Assembly (NCBI GenBank): GCA_019424245.1
Contig: JAHYZV010000005.1
Span: 62,001 to 126,000, forward strand
DNA from: Clostridiales bacterium
GTDB lineage: Bacteria; Bacillota; Clostridia; Lachnospirales; Lachnospiraceae
Direction: 5' to 3'
Length of the DNA stretch: 64,000 nucleotides
A model generated the notes under the pieces. That model was not told the origin of the DNA and did not search any database. It worked only from the letters and a program-made list of their open reading frames with translations. The translations under genes were made by a program, and so were the position numbers. Position 1 is the first letter of the stretch, and the number at the start of each line of letters is the position of its first letter. Shown piece after piece: positions 35,201 through 43,208 of this stretch.

Positions 35201-36134
35201 CTGCTTTACCATAGTACAGATCAACATTGTGAATCCATACATTGCAGTTTGCTGTATCGAGAGAAATACCATCATCCATGAAATTAATAATTGAGAAATT
35301 TCTCATCTCAACATTTCCTGCATTTCTTAAGAGGAAACCGAATCCATTGATTGTTGCATCATCTCCGATACCCTCTATTGTCATATTAAGATTTGAATAA
35401 GCACTAGCTCCTTTAATCTGTACTCCCTCAGATGAACTTGAAAACTTATCCATTGCAGTATCTGTAACACATCCGATTACACGAACATCAAGTGCTCTTG
35501 TTTCTATCCCCTTGCTAGCACTTTTTGTATATGCATCAATTATTGTCTGAAGACCTGTATATTCCTTCTCTCCCTTTGCCTCTTTTACTGATGCCTTAAT
35601 TGTCTTTGCATTATCGTTAGTAACATAAAGAACAATTGCATCTTTCTTAAGTGTTCCATTCTCATTGTAAGCACCTGAACCTGTTTTATATTTTGATTCA
35701 GATGAAAATGCAAATCCGGATCTGTCATAAGAACTTACATTGAGTGTCTTAGTAACCTGTGCTTTGTCAGTAACTTCCTTTCCGTTCTTTACAGGAACTA
35801 CCTTAATAACATAGTCACCTGCCGCAAGTCCTACTGCATCAACCCTGTAGTAGTTCTTATACTTTCTGATAAGTTCATTGTCGATTCTTGCATAAGCAGA
35901 ATCTGACTGGCTGGCTTTCTTGATATATGCTGTATATCCTTCTGCCTGATTATCAATGGCCCACTGTGCATATGCTGACTCTAACCATCCTGCCGCACCA
36001 TCAATAAATTTAACTGTTCCAACATCCGCCTTCGCTGTAAGAAGTGATGTAGGAATCACGATACTCACAATCATAACCAATGCAAGTACCCATGCCCATT
36101 TTCTACGGGCTGCTTTGCTAATAATAGCTTTCAT
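32253..36134 (-). CDS. Secreted bimodular PL1-PL9 pectate lyase
   Basis: A 1293-residue secreted polygalacturonate-cleaving enzyme carrying two lyase modules. A signal peptide spans residues 1-37. Residues about 190-465 form a PL1 parallel beta-helix with GDGSIDIKGNSQYITVSYVH, ITYHHNWFDHSDSRHARVR (catalytic Arg region) and HMYNNYYDG. A Thr-rich linker follows. Residues about 660-1000 form a PL9 module with FQGINFYGAGDNGVLL, NCTSHDNCD, GENADGFAAKLTCGEGNVF (catalytic Lys) and SNSDDGWDLF. A second Thr/Pro linker of 13-residue repeats leads to a C-terminal beta domain (about 1150-1293), perhaps carbohydrate-binding. There is no sorting signal, so it should be free or held by binding. Start 36134 follows GAGGAGG. 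Confidence 0.93.
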   Translation of the reverse strand: MKAIISKAARRKWAWVLALVMIVSIVIPTSLLTAKADVGTVKFIDGAAGWLESAYAQWAIDNQAEGYTAYIKKASQSDSAYARIDNELIRKYKNYYRVDAVGLAAGDYVIKVVPVKNGKEVTDKAQVTKTLNVSSYDRSGFAFSSESKYKTGSGAYNENGTLKKDAIVLYVTNDNAKTIKASVKEAKGEKEYTGLQTIIDAYTKSASKGIETRALDVRVIGCVTDTAMDKFSSSSEGVQIKGASAYSNLNMTIEGIGDDATINGFGFLLRNAGNVEMRNFSIINFMDDGISLDTANCNVWIHNVDLYYGKAGGDADQAKGDGSIDIKGNSQYITVSYVHFYDSGKCSLCGMKSESGPNYITYHHNWFDHSDSRHARVRTMSVHMYNNYYDGNAKYGAGSTMGSSLFIQNNYFRNCKNPMLSSNQGTDALGEGTFSGENGGIIKAYGNVIVGAQKIIYANAVSETGDSANAASFDAYLAKSADEKVPSSYKTVAGATSYDNFDTTKDLGVKSGSLNNAEDVPSVVTSAKGAGSLGGGVISWTFSDKDDSVYAIDKELKATVTNYKNTDLVSVGGTNAKIVSPDPTTEETKATESTTKATQATTKETQTTTKATQATTKSTESATKATEKETTGSDATTSYDKTSLSYSGAYTDISKKKDADFKNAKYVSSSNEILNAISSAKAGDVIIVKEGTYKFSDTIVINNAMNGKSGSYIIVKAESGKEVKFDFSAQKLDGANRGVVVDGDYWYFQGINFYGAGDNGVLLAGNNNIFEKCVFEANRDSGLQISRYDTTAATKDLWPSNNLIINCTSHDNCDFPEQGGTGENADGFAAKLTCGEGNVFDGCISYSNSDDGWDLFAKSATGPIGVITIRNCVAFNNGTLSNGVHYANGDMNGFKLGGSGVGTPHNVMNCLSFDNGATGFTDNNNPTGLTIVNVTAWGNGKYAKKGNFLCYRTSSAAIFKGLVSAGAIDSDKFTGKMADSIYYNSGKYYNLSGSLFTSLVSGDKKGTVVTDPAKTAGMFKNTVNAIDMSKNIDKQLRNSDGTVNMNGLYETIGSYASMGARFNVANQMISVSSKNSSSEVTKPEETTKAQETTKATEVATKETQAPTKATEAATKETQAPTKATEATTKETQAPTKATEASSVSTKGEKLILNANDVSTGKIKSSTVVDGLKIVATSKKTVTVDKSDKDYKNISFTKRIKLGGAGSKSARAIAFKTAGESKVKIYATSSDTDTSRLIKIIDKNGNDVTSTAKIPGSSLKSVSFRLDEAGEYYIVSESGGVNIYYVEVSNGIAY
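32700..32880 (-). repeat. 39-bp tandem repeats in the second linker of the lyase
   Basis: About three copies of a 39-bp unit encode TKETQAPTKATEA, flanked by degenerate Thr-rich copies. A related but different Thr-rich linker lies at about 34255-34370 between the two catalytic modules. Confidence 0.85.
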
Positions 36135-36306
36135 GTTTTGCTTTTCCTCCTCAATACATTTTTTTGTGCATTTTGCTTTAACCAGCAAGGGTTTATGTCG
36201 TTATATTAGCAATTTTTACTCAAAAAGTACATGTATGTTAAGTAGGAAATAGGTACCATATTCATAATTTTTATGTATTTCATGTGAAAATATGTCAAAA
36301 ATATGT

Positions 36307-36350
36307 AAAACACCGTAGCACATTTGCTGGTAAGCTAATATGCCACGGTG
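36307..36350 (-). terminator. Intrinsic terminator of the metallophosphoesterase gene
   Basis: Minus-strand CACCGTGGCA (36350-36341) pairs with TGCTACGGTG (about 36320-36311), with one wobble, then TTTTA. It starts only five bases after the stop at 36355. Confidence 0.8.
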
Positions 36351-36354
36351 CAGA

Positions 36355-36957
36355 TTAAACATCCGGATATTCAAATATATATCTCTCATACCCATTAATT
36401 ATCTTAGTATTCTCATTATACTCATATTCCTGCTTAAACTTCATCTGGTAGCTCCTATGGATATGACCATGGATAAAATACTTAGGCTTATATTTTTCCA
36501 ACAGATAATTAAAGCCCTCAAAACCCTTATGCGGTTCGTCAGGTCCGTCACCTATTCCCGCTGCCGGAGAATGTGTAAGCAGTATATCAAAACCTTTATT
36601 TTTCTTTATCGAAAGCCACATTTTATTAATTCTGTGGTTCATCTCTTTCTGTGTATACTGGTTCTTTCCCTTCTTATAGCGTATAGAACCACCAAGTCCC
36701 ATAATACGGACACCTTTATACACATATATCTTATTCTCTATATCAATGCATCCATCCGGTGGCTGTATATCATAACAGTCATCATGATTGCCATGCACAT
36801 AAAGAACAGGTACTTTTGAAAATGATGCAAGAAACGACAGATACTGGGGCTTTAAATCCCCTGCTGAAAGTATAAGATCTATACCTTCCAATTTTTCCTT
36901 TTCGAAATAATCCCATAAGTACTTTGATTCAACATCAGCTAACACAAGTATTTTCAT
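36355..36957 (-). CDS. Calcineurin-like metallophosphoesterase
   Basis: A 200-residue cytosolic phosphoesterase. It shows LILSAGDLKPQYL, VLYVHGNHDD near residue 60, ILLTHSPAAG and FIHGHIHRSYQ, which are metallophosphatase motifs II-V. The first motif is unusual: LVLADVESK has Asp-Val-Glu where most members have Asp-x-His, so one metal ligand is replaced. Start 36957 is used because the family begins with this strand and GGGGAA precedes it. It lies 38 bases after the BMP-like gene and is probably co-transcribed. Substrate unknown. Confidence 0.82.
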   Translation of the reverse strand: MKILVLADVESKYLWDYFEKEKLEGIDLILSAGDLKPQYLSFLASFSKVPVLYVHGNHDDCYDIQPPDGCIDIENKIYVYKGVRIMGLGGSIRYKKGKNQYTQKEMNHRINKMWLSIKKNKGFDILLTHSPAAGIGDGPDEPHKGFEGFNYLLEKYKPKYFIHGHIHRSYQMKFKQEYEYNENTKIINGYERYIFEYPDV

Positions 36958-36995
36958 TAATAATTCCCCAGCCACCACTGCAGGCAGCATGCTTT

Positions 36996-38915
36996 CTATT
37001 CTTCTTCTTTGACAACACCCTGAAGTGCCATTTTTAATTTAGCATTATCTGTAAGTTCATCATACCGAGGCAGTCTGCCAACCACATTATCAAGCAGCCA
37101 GTCCATAGTAATTATATGTTCCGGATCAATAAGCTTCCCTTCTTCAACCCTTATATTACCCTGCTGATCTTTTAATTCACCCTCAAACACTCTAAACCTT
37201 GCTTCCTTAAGTTCTTTCTCAAAGAGCTTTACAAGTCTCTTAGTTGCTGATGGCAGACTCTCTGAATATATAAGATCAACAACTCCTGCCGACATTCCCC
37301 ACCAGTAATTAAGTGCTTTTACATTATCGCCGTCCTCATCCTTACTCCATGAACCACTCATAATGCTCTGTATAAGCTTTTCATAAAAAACTCCCCAGTG
37401 CCATACAGGCATAGCCAGGTGCTTATCCGAATCACTCGCTTTATACAACCCGAACTTTCTCTTACTCTTGCCCGGAGTAATCATATCCTGATTAGAAATA
37501 ATGCTTATATTCTTCTTAGCAAGATTTTCCTCTGAATCATTATCCTTAATACTGTTCCATTCAAGGTAAACCTTGGCTCTTGGATTAACAAACTTTACTC
37601 CCAATGCAAATGCATTTATATTCGCACATGCCCCATAAACCGGATTATCAGCTATATAACCAACATTATCGTCATCAGCCAGTGAACCTGCAATAATCCC
37701 TGTTATAAACTTTGCTTCAAACATTCTTGCATAATATGACCTGATATATTTATGTGAAATGTTAAGAGAACAATCAAGAATCTTTACTGACGGATGTGCT
37801 ATTGCAGCTTTAAGTCCAGCCATATTCATCGCCGAAGATGTCACGAATATAAGGTCACATCCTTTCTCTATAAGTCTGTTAATTGCCGCCTCATCATTCT
37901 GCTCCGGTATCACATTCTCCTCAACATATGTTTCTATCTGGTCACCAAATGTATCATCAATATACTGTCTTCCAAGCTCATGTGTATAACACCACTCTGA
38001 ATCCTGCGGTGTCTTTTCATACACAAATCCAACCTTAAGCTTCTTAACTCCTCCACCCATTGGAAGCAGATAGCTTAATATATTCTTCTTAGGTGCTGCT
38101 GCCGGCGTCATCTTAAGTTCCACTTCGCTGTTGTCATCAAGAAGCTCGAATTCAGCCCATGTCTTGGCGACATTCTTTGCCATTTCAGACTTAGTCATCT
38201 TCTTAACAGCATCATATCCGTGAATATGAATGAAGCGTAAAAATGAATCTCCTGTTGGGAAATCAAACTTATCCCCTCCTCTTGATTCATAAGCAAGCCT
38301 GAAATTAAGATAGCACGAAACAAGGTCTTTCTTATCATCCTCATCCATTGGTTCTCCTGGTGTAATTCCAACCAGCTCCATAAGAGTTGTAAAACTGCCC
38401 TCTTTACTGAAATATATATCGTTTAACTTGGTAGATTTATAAAAATCCATGAATTCATAATATATCTTAACATCAGGATCATCACTGTATTTAGGTATCT
38501 TTCTTATAACCTGTGCACTTACTGTCACCGCCTTAAAATATTTAAGTACACTGACTCTTTTATTACCTTCAAGCACATAGAACTTATTCATGTACTCATA
38601 TACTTTAATATCGTCTCTTATTCCTTCATTCACCTGACTGTCGCTAAGCGAAGCCCACTTTGCTGAAAATTCTGTTCCCCAGTCAAGTATAGGCATGAAG
38701 TTGTCTGCAAATGCAGTAGTTCTACCTGCTGTACATGTTCCAACCACAAGTCTTAACGGAATCTGGTCACTTCCAAGACTAACTTCTCTGTCAATACTGT
38801 TTTCATCAATAATATCCTCCAAAACCGGAAGATATGGGTATGTACCCTTATTTACACACGCATGATATTCTTTTTTACCAATCTTTACTGCACTAAGATA
38901 ATCCTGTACTGACAT
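36996..38915 (-). CDS. Cytosolic BMP/PnrA-like protein with N-terminal ParB-N-like domain
   Basis: A 639-residue protein without signal peptide, lipobox or membrane helix. Residues about 95-140 (KVYEYMNKFYVLEGNKRVSVLKYF) resemble the ParB/sulfiredoxin nucleotide-binding core motif with G-N-K-R-V. Residues about 290-540 resemble a BMP family (PnrA-like) periplasmic nucleoside-binding domain: LKVGFVYEKTPQDSEWCYTHELG, CDLIFVTSSAMNMAG, FITGIIAGSLADDDNVGYIADNPVYG and INAFALGVKFVNPRAKVYLEW. BMP proteins normally are lipoproteins feeding ABC transporters; none is encoded here. It may be an intracellular sensor of nucleosides. Divergent from the aminotransferase, with a structured leader at 38936-38981. 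Function unproven. Confidence 0.78.
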   Translation of the reverse strand: MSVQDYLSAVKIGKKEYHACVNKGTYPYLPVLEDIIDENSIDREVSLGSDQIPLRLVVGTCTAGRTTAFADNFMPILDWGTEFSAKWASLSDSQVNEGIRDDIKVYEYMNKFYVLEGNKRVSVLKYFKAVTVSAQVIRKIPKYSDDPDVKIYYEFMDFYKSTKLNDIYFSKEGSFTTLMELVGITPGEPMDEDDKKDLVSCYLNFRLAYESRGGDKFDFPTGDSFLRFIHIHGYDAVKKMTKSEMAKNVAKTWAEFELLDDNSEVELKMTPAAAPKKNILSYLLPMGGGVKKLKVGFVYEKTPQDSEWCYTHELGRQYIDDTFGDQIETYVEENVIPEQNDEAAINRLIEKGCDLIFVTSSAMNMAGLKAAIAHPSVKILDCSLNISHKYIRSYYARMFEAKFITGIIAGSLADDDNVGYIADNPVYGACANINAFALGVKFVNPRAKVYLEWNSIKDNDSEENLAKKNISIISNQDMITPGKSKRKFGLYKASDSDKHLAMPVWHWGVFYEKLIQSIMSGSWSKDEDGDNVKALNYWWGMSAGVVDLIYSESLPSATKRLVKLFEKELKEARFRVFEGELKDQQGNIRVEEGKLIDPEHIITMDWLLDNVVGRLPRYDELTDNAKLKMALQGVVKEEE

Positions 38916-38935
38916 ATCTTCTACCTTTCCTTTCT

Positions 38936-38981
38936 GTCTGCATTCTACCGTTTAATGTTCCTGTATGTAACATTTGCAGAC
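38936..38981 (-). promoter_or_regulatory. Structured leader of the BMP-like gene
   Basis: On the minus strand GTCTGCA (38981-38975) pairs with TGCAGAC (38942-38936). Immediately inside, AATGTT (38974-38969) pairs with AACATT (38959-38954), leaving a nine-base loop and an eleven-base bulge. The structure ends about 20 bases before the start codon, beside the ribosome binding site. Confidence 0.5.
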
Positions 38982-39052
38982 CGCCATATCTTATTTATTT
39001 CTACTTACATATATAAAACTATCACATTTTCACCAAAAAATACACCTTAAAA

Positions 39053-39081
39053 TTGACTTTTGTTAATTATGCTAGTATCTT
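39053..39081 (+). promoter_or_regulatory. Promoter of the aminotransferase gene
   Basis: TTGACT (39053-39058), 17 bases, TATCTT (39076-39081); leader of about 77 bases before the ATG at 39165. Confidence 0.72.
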
Positions 39082-39164
39082 ATTCGATAGGCTTGAAATT
39101 TTTCTATATTTCGGGTCTGAATAAAATGCATGCAGATACGCATTTAAAGAAATGGAGTATACAT

Positions 39165-40313
39165 ATGAATATTGAATTTTCTAAGAGAGCTGACCGCTTT
39201 GGCAGCAACATTTTTAATATACTTAATCAGAAAAAGAATGACAGACTTGCACAGGGAAAGCCGGTATATAACTTTACTGTAGGAACTCCTGATTTCAAGC
39301 CTGATGAATCTGTTATGAAGGTTGTTTCTGAGGCAGCACTTGACCCTGAGAATTACAAGTACTCACTTGGTGATACTGATGAATTGCTTGACGCTGTATG
39401 CAAATGGTACAAACGCCGTTACAACACCGTTATCACACCTGATGAAGTCGCCTCTGTATTCGGAACCCAGGAAGGCATGGCTCATATTGCCCTTGCTTTG
39501 TGCAACCCTGGTGATTTATGCTTAGTTCCTAATCCGGGATATCCTATATTCGAGATTGGACCATTCCTGTGTGACGCACAGATTGCTTATTACAATCTTC
39601 TCCCAGAGAATGATTATCTTATAGATTTTGATTCTATCGATGAAGATACTGCAAAAAAAGCCAAAATGATGGTTGTATCTTATCCACTGAATCCTGTATG
39701 TGCTACTGCACCTGATGAATTCTACGATAAACTCATCGCATTTGCCAAGAAATATAACATCATTATTATTCACGACAACGCATATTCTGAGATTATATAT
39801 GACGGACAGATTGGTGGCTCTTTCTTAAGCCACGAAGGTGCTATGGAAGTTGGAGTTGAATTCAACTCTCTTTCTAAAACTTATAATCTTACTGGTCTGC
39901 GCCTTTCATTTCTTATCGGAAACCGTGAAATCGTAAGCAAATTCAAAACTGTCCGCTCACAATTCGACTATGGAACAAGTTTTATATATCAGAAAGCTGC
40001 TGTTGCTGCACTTAACGGTCCGCAAGGATATGTCGCTGACAACCGTGCTGAATATGAGTTAAGAAGAAATGCTCTCGTTGCCGGAATTAAGAAGCTTGGA
40101 CTTAAACCTGCTGATGTTAAAGGCACAATGTTTGTATGGGCTGCCATTCCTGACGGCTATACCAATTCAGCTGATTATGTTATGGAACTTCTTAATAAGA
40201 CTGGTGTTTTATGTACACCAGGAAGCAGCTTCGGAAGCCTTGGAGAAGGTCATGTAAGATTTGCCCTTGTACTTCCCCATGAAGAAATTGACAATATTTT
40301 TTCTAATCTGTAA
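39165..40313 (+). CDS. Class I/II PLP-dependent aminotransferase
   Basis: A 382-residue fold-type I aminotransferase. It shows VYNFTVGTPDFKPDESV near the N-terminus, LCLVPNPGYPIFE, the cofactor-binding IIIHDNAYSEIIYDG, the PLP lysine in SLSKTYNLTGLRLSF near residue 235, and the Arg region EGHVRFALV near the C-terminus. It resembles LL-diaminopimelate, alanine or aspartate aminotransferases; the substrate cannot be fixed. The ATG at 39165 has TGGAG upstream; a frame from 39060 would start inside the promoter. It is monocistronic between divergent and convergent neighbours. Confidence 0.88.
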   Translation: MNIEFSKRADRFGSNIFNILNQKKNDRLAQGKPVYNFTVGTPDFKPDESVMKVVSEAALDPENYKYSLGDTDELLDAVCKWYKRRYNTVITPDEVASVFGTQEGMAHIALALCNPGDLCLVPNPGYPIFEIGPFLCDAQIAYYNLLPENDYLIDFDSIDEDTAKKAKMMVVSYPLNPVCATAPDEFYDKLIAFAKKYNIIIIHDNAYSEIIYDGQIGGSFLSHEGAMEVGVEFNSLSKTYNLTGLRLSFLIGNREIVSKFKTVRSQFDYGTSFIYQKAAVAALNGPQGYVADNRAEYELRRNALVAGIKKLGLKPADVKGTMFVWAAIPDGYTNSADYVMELLNKTGVLCTPGSSFGSLGEGHVRFALVLPHEEIDNIFSNL

Positions 40314-40339
40314 TTCACTAAAAAACATAATATACGTAC

Positions 40340-40376
40340 AAAACCCCGTATCCTGCAAAACAGAATACGGGGTTTA
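40340..40376 (+). terminator. Bidirectional terminator between aminotransferase and KDPG aldolase genes
   Basis: AAACCCCGTAT and ATACGGGGTTT form an 11-bp stem, with three further inner pairs, between the two convergent genes. The plus strand tail is TTTATATG; the minus strand tail is TTTTGT. Both are modest U-tracts. Confidence 0.75.
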
Positions 40377-40408
40377 TATGTATCTTTGATATTAACAATC
40401 ACTGGTGA

Positions 40409-41047
40409 TTAGCCACGAATCTTCTTAACAAGAGCAACAGCCTCTGCTGTCATATCCTTAATCTTGTCAAATTCTCCTGCCTTAATCATATCACCCTTAA
40501 CCATCCATGATCCACCACAGCAGAAGATCTTATCGCATGATAAGAATTCCTCAAGGTTAGCTGTGTTGATACCACCTGTAGGCATGATTCTTACATTAGT
40601 GTAAGCTGCGCACATAGCCTTGATCATCTTAATTCCACCTGCAGCTGTAGCTGGGAAGAATTTAACTCTTGTAAGGCCTCTCTTAACAGCCTGAGCAAGC
40701 TCTGAAGGTGTAACGATACCTGGCATAACAGGAATGTTCTTAGAAATACAGTAATCAACGATTTCTGGATCAAATCCTGGGCTTACGATAACTGAAGCAC
40801 CAGCTGCTACAGCTCTGTCAACCTGCTCTGTTGTAAGTACTGTACCTGCTGCAAGTACCATATCTGGATATGCTTCATGCATAAGACGGATAGATTCCTC
40901 AGCTGCTGCTGTACGGAATGTAACCTCTGCACAAGGAAGACCACCCTTAACTAAAGCCTCAGCTAATGGAAGTGCATCTTTAGCATCATTCAATACTACT
41001 ACTGGAATTACTCCAAGTTCTTCAAATTTGTCTGCAATATTGCTCAT
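40409..41047 (-). CDS. eda: KDPG / 2-keto-4-hydroxyglutarate aldolase
   Basis: A 212-residue class I aldolase that splits 2-keto-3-deoxy-6-phosphogluconate to pyruvate and glyceraldehyde-3-phosphate. The Schiff-base lysine is in TRVKFFPATAAGG near residue 130. Other features are AEVTFRT, AAGTVLT, MPTGGIN and the phosphate-binding end FCCGGSWMVKG. This is the last step of uronate breakdown from pectin, which fits the lyase and esterase nearby, but no other uronate genes are adjacent. Start 41047 is preferred, since AAGGAG lies upstream and the family begins there. Confidence 0.92.
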   Translation of the reverse strand: MSNIADKFEELGVIPVVVLNDAKDALPLAEALVKGGLPCAEVTFRTAAAEESIRLMHEAYPDMVLAAGTVLTTEQVDRAVAAGASVIVSPGFDPEIVDYCISKNIPVMPGIVTPSELAQAVKRGLTRVKFFPATAAGGIKMIKAMCAAYTNVRIMPTGGINTANLEEFLSCDKIFCCGGSWMVKGDMIKAGEFDKIKDMTAEAVALVKKIRG

Positions 41048-41110
41048 AATTATATAGACTCCTTTCATATTTTCCCAATCTCTGGGATAATTTTGTCCGC
41101 AAATATTCTA

Positions 41111-42406
41111 TCACACTCTTAGCACCATTACAAGCATTATAAATGTTGTTATTCCCTCAGCAACAGCATACGCAAGCCATACTCCTGTCATTCCAAAAAG
41201 TGCTGACATTACAAAAACTGCACCTAAAATCAGCACAAATCCTCTTGCCACAGAAACAACTGCCGCTTTAAACGCATCCTCTGTTGCACTGAATGCACCG
41301 CCACCTACAATATTAATTCCCGCAAAGAATATTCCAATAAAATATAACTTAACGCCTTCTGTTGCGTAAAGCCTTAACATTTCTGAACCTTCACTGTTAA
41401 ACACTGCGACAAACTGTCCTGCAAATATAAACAATATACTATACATAACCGCTGCAAGTACAAATGCTGTTGTATATCCCATTCGTTTTAACTGTGTACA
41501 TCCATCCTTGTCTCCCCTGCCGAAACAACTGCTTATAAGTGGCTGACTTCCCTGTGCAACACCATTAAATACCGCAGTTGTAACAATTGCAATATTAGCC
41601 ACAACTCCGTATGCAGCTACTCCGACATTACCAGCCAGTTTAAGTATTACGAAATTAAAAGCAAGTGTAATGACCGCTGACGACATCTCTCCTACAAATG
41701 CCGATACACCAAGCTGGCTTCCTGCCACAAGTTTTCTTACTGAAGGCTTACACACAACAAGCCTGACACTGCTTTTCTTAGAGAAGAAATGTATGCTGCA
41801 TATTCCCATACCTATAATCGGCGACAAAGCTGTTGCCAGTGCTGCACCTTCCATTCCCAGATTCATCGGGAACATGAGAATATAGTCAAACACTATATTA
41901 AACAGACTGCTAAAAAGTGTTGCACTCATGGCAATTCCCGGGGCTCCGTCATTTCTCACAAATGCATTAGTCACATAGTTACACATAAACATCGGTGCAA
42001 AACACATGAATATCTTAGTATAATTATTCCCAACTGCCACAATATGTTCATCAGCTCCTAGAACACGCATGATATCTGCCGAAAAGAATATTCCGGCAAA
42101 AACGAATAGCATGCTTGACAATATACACCATATTAATGCATTCCAGAAATAGTCATCTGCATCTGCATCTTTTTTAATCTTACTGATTGCATACCTTATA
42201 GCTGAACCAACACCAATCATCTCACCAATTGAGAATATTATACTATATAATGGCATAACAAGATTTAATGCTGTAAGTCCGTCTGCTCCCTTTGCTATAG
42301 ATATAAAATACGAGTCAGCAAGAACGTAGCATGAAAACCCTATCATTCCGAGAATATTCTGCGATACATATTTAAAAAAATTCTTTCTGTTTTCCTCCTT
42401 GCTCAT
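41111..42406 (-). CDS. MATE family transporter
   Basis: Multidrug-and-toxin-extrusion type cation-coupled antiporter, 431 residues, with about 12 predicted membrane helices. It shows the start NILGMIGFSCYVLADSYFISIAKGADGLTALNLVMP and the internal repeat FNGVAQGSQPLISSCFGRGD typical of MATE proteins. The subgroup resembles the clostridial proteins of unknown substrate. A good AGGAG site precedes the ATG. The terminator of the upstream uracil operon separates it from upp. Confidence 0.88.
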   Translation of the reverse strand: MSKEENRKNFFKYVSQNILGMIGFSCYVLADSYFISIAKGADGLTALNLVMPLYSIIFSIGEMIGVGSAIRYAISKIKKDADADDYFWNALIWCILSSMLFVFAGIFFSADIMRVLGADEHIVAVGNNYTKIFMCFAPMFMCNYVTNAFVRNDGAPGIAMSATLFSSLFNIVFDYILMFPMNLGMEGAALATALSPIIGMGICSIHFFSKKSSVRLVVCKPSVRKLVAGSQLGVSAFVGEMSSAVITLAFNFVILKLAGNVGVAAYGVVANIAIVTTAVFNGVAQGSQPLISSCFGRGDKDGCTQLKRMGYTTAFVLAAVMYSILFIFAGQFVAVFNSEGSEMLRLYATEGVKLYFIGIFFAGINIVGGGAFSATEDAFKAAVVSVARGFVLILGAVFVMSALFGMTGVWLAYAVAEGITTFIMLVMVLRV

Positions 42407-42437
42407 CGAAATCTCCTTAATTAAATAATATAAGTTA

Positions 42438-42462
42438 CAAAAACGGCTCCCGTTGGGAGCCG
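42438..42462 (-). terminator. Intrinsic terminator of the uraA-upp operon
   Basis: Minus-strand CGGCTCCC (42462-42455) and GGGAGCCG (42451-42444), three-base loop, followed by TTTTTG. Lies 56 bases after the upp stop. Confidence 0.93.
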
Positions 42463-42517
42463 CATTTTACACACTATCATATCTCTTAACGCAAAGCAAT
42501 TACATGCCCATAATTAT

Positions 42518-43165
42518 TTACTTAGTTCCGAAGATTCGGTCTCCGGCATCCCCAAGTCCTGGGCAAATATAAGCATCTGCGTTAAGCTCTCTGTCAAGAT
42601 GTCCAATGTATATCTGAACATCTGGATGCGCCTTATGAAGCTTTTCAACTCCCTCTGGGGCAGCTATGATACACATGAACTTAATCTGCTTTCCGCCAAC
42701 CTTCTTTATCTGGTCAATTGCATCAACTGCCGAACCACCTGTTGCAAGCATCGGATCTGTTACAACAATAGTTCTTTCCTCAATTGGATGTGGAAGCTTG
42801 CAGTAATATGGTACCGGCTCATGTGTCTCTTCATTACGGTACATTCCGATATGTCCAACCTTAGCAGTTGGTACAAGTGAAAGTACACCAGGAACCATTC
42901 CAAGACCTGCCCTTAAAATAGGAACAATTGCAAGCTTACGGCCTGAAATCATAGGTGTCATACAAGTTTCAATAGGTGTCTCAATCTCAACATCTTCTGT
43001 TGGAAGGTCTGATAAAGCCTCAAAACCTTCAAGCATAGCTATTTCTTCAACAAGCTTTCTGAATTCATTAGTTCCTGTTTTCTTATCTCTAAGAATTGAA
43101 ATCTTATGCTGGATAAGCGGATGTGTAAATATAGTTATATTCTTCTCATTCTCAAAATCCATCAT
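42518..43165 (-). CDS. upp: Uracil phosphoribosyltransferase
   Basis: Salvages uracil with PRPP to UMP. The protein is 215 residues with the PRPP-binding loop IVVTDPMLATGGSAVDAI near residue 130, the uracil-binding region YICPGLGDAGDRIFGTK at the C-terminus, and LAIVPILRAGLGMVPG. Two consecutive ATG codons begin the frame; GGAGG lies nine bases before the first. It follows the uracil permease gene by 43 bases, forming an uptake-salvage operon. Confidence 0.95.
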   Translation of the reverse strand: MMDFENEKNITIFTHPLIQHKISILRDKKTGTNEFRKLVEEIAMLEGFEALSDLPTEDVEIETPIETCMTPMISGRKLAIVPILRAGLGMVPGVLSLVPTAKVGHIGMYRNEETHEPVPYYCKLPHPIEERTIVVTDPMLATGGSAVDAIDQIKKVGGKQIKFMCIIAAPEGVEKLHKAHPDVQIYIGHLDRELNADAYICPGLGDAGDRIFGTK

Positions 43166-43208
43166 TATAAAGTACCTCCAAATTATATAATATAATTACT
43201 CAATGTAT

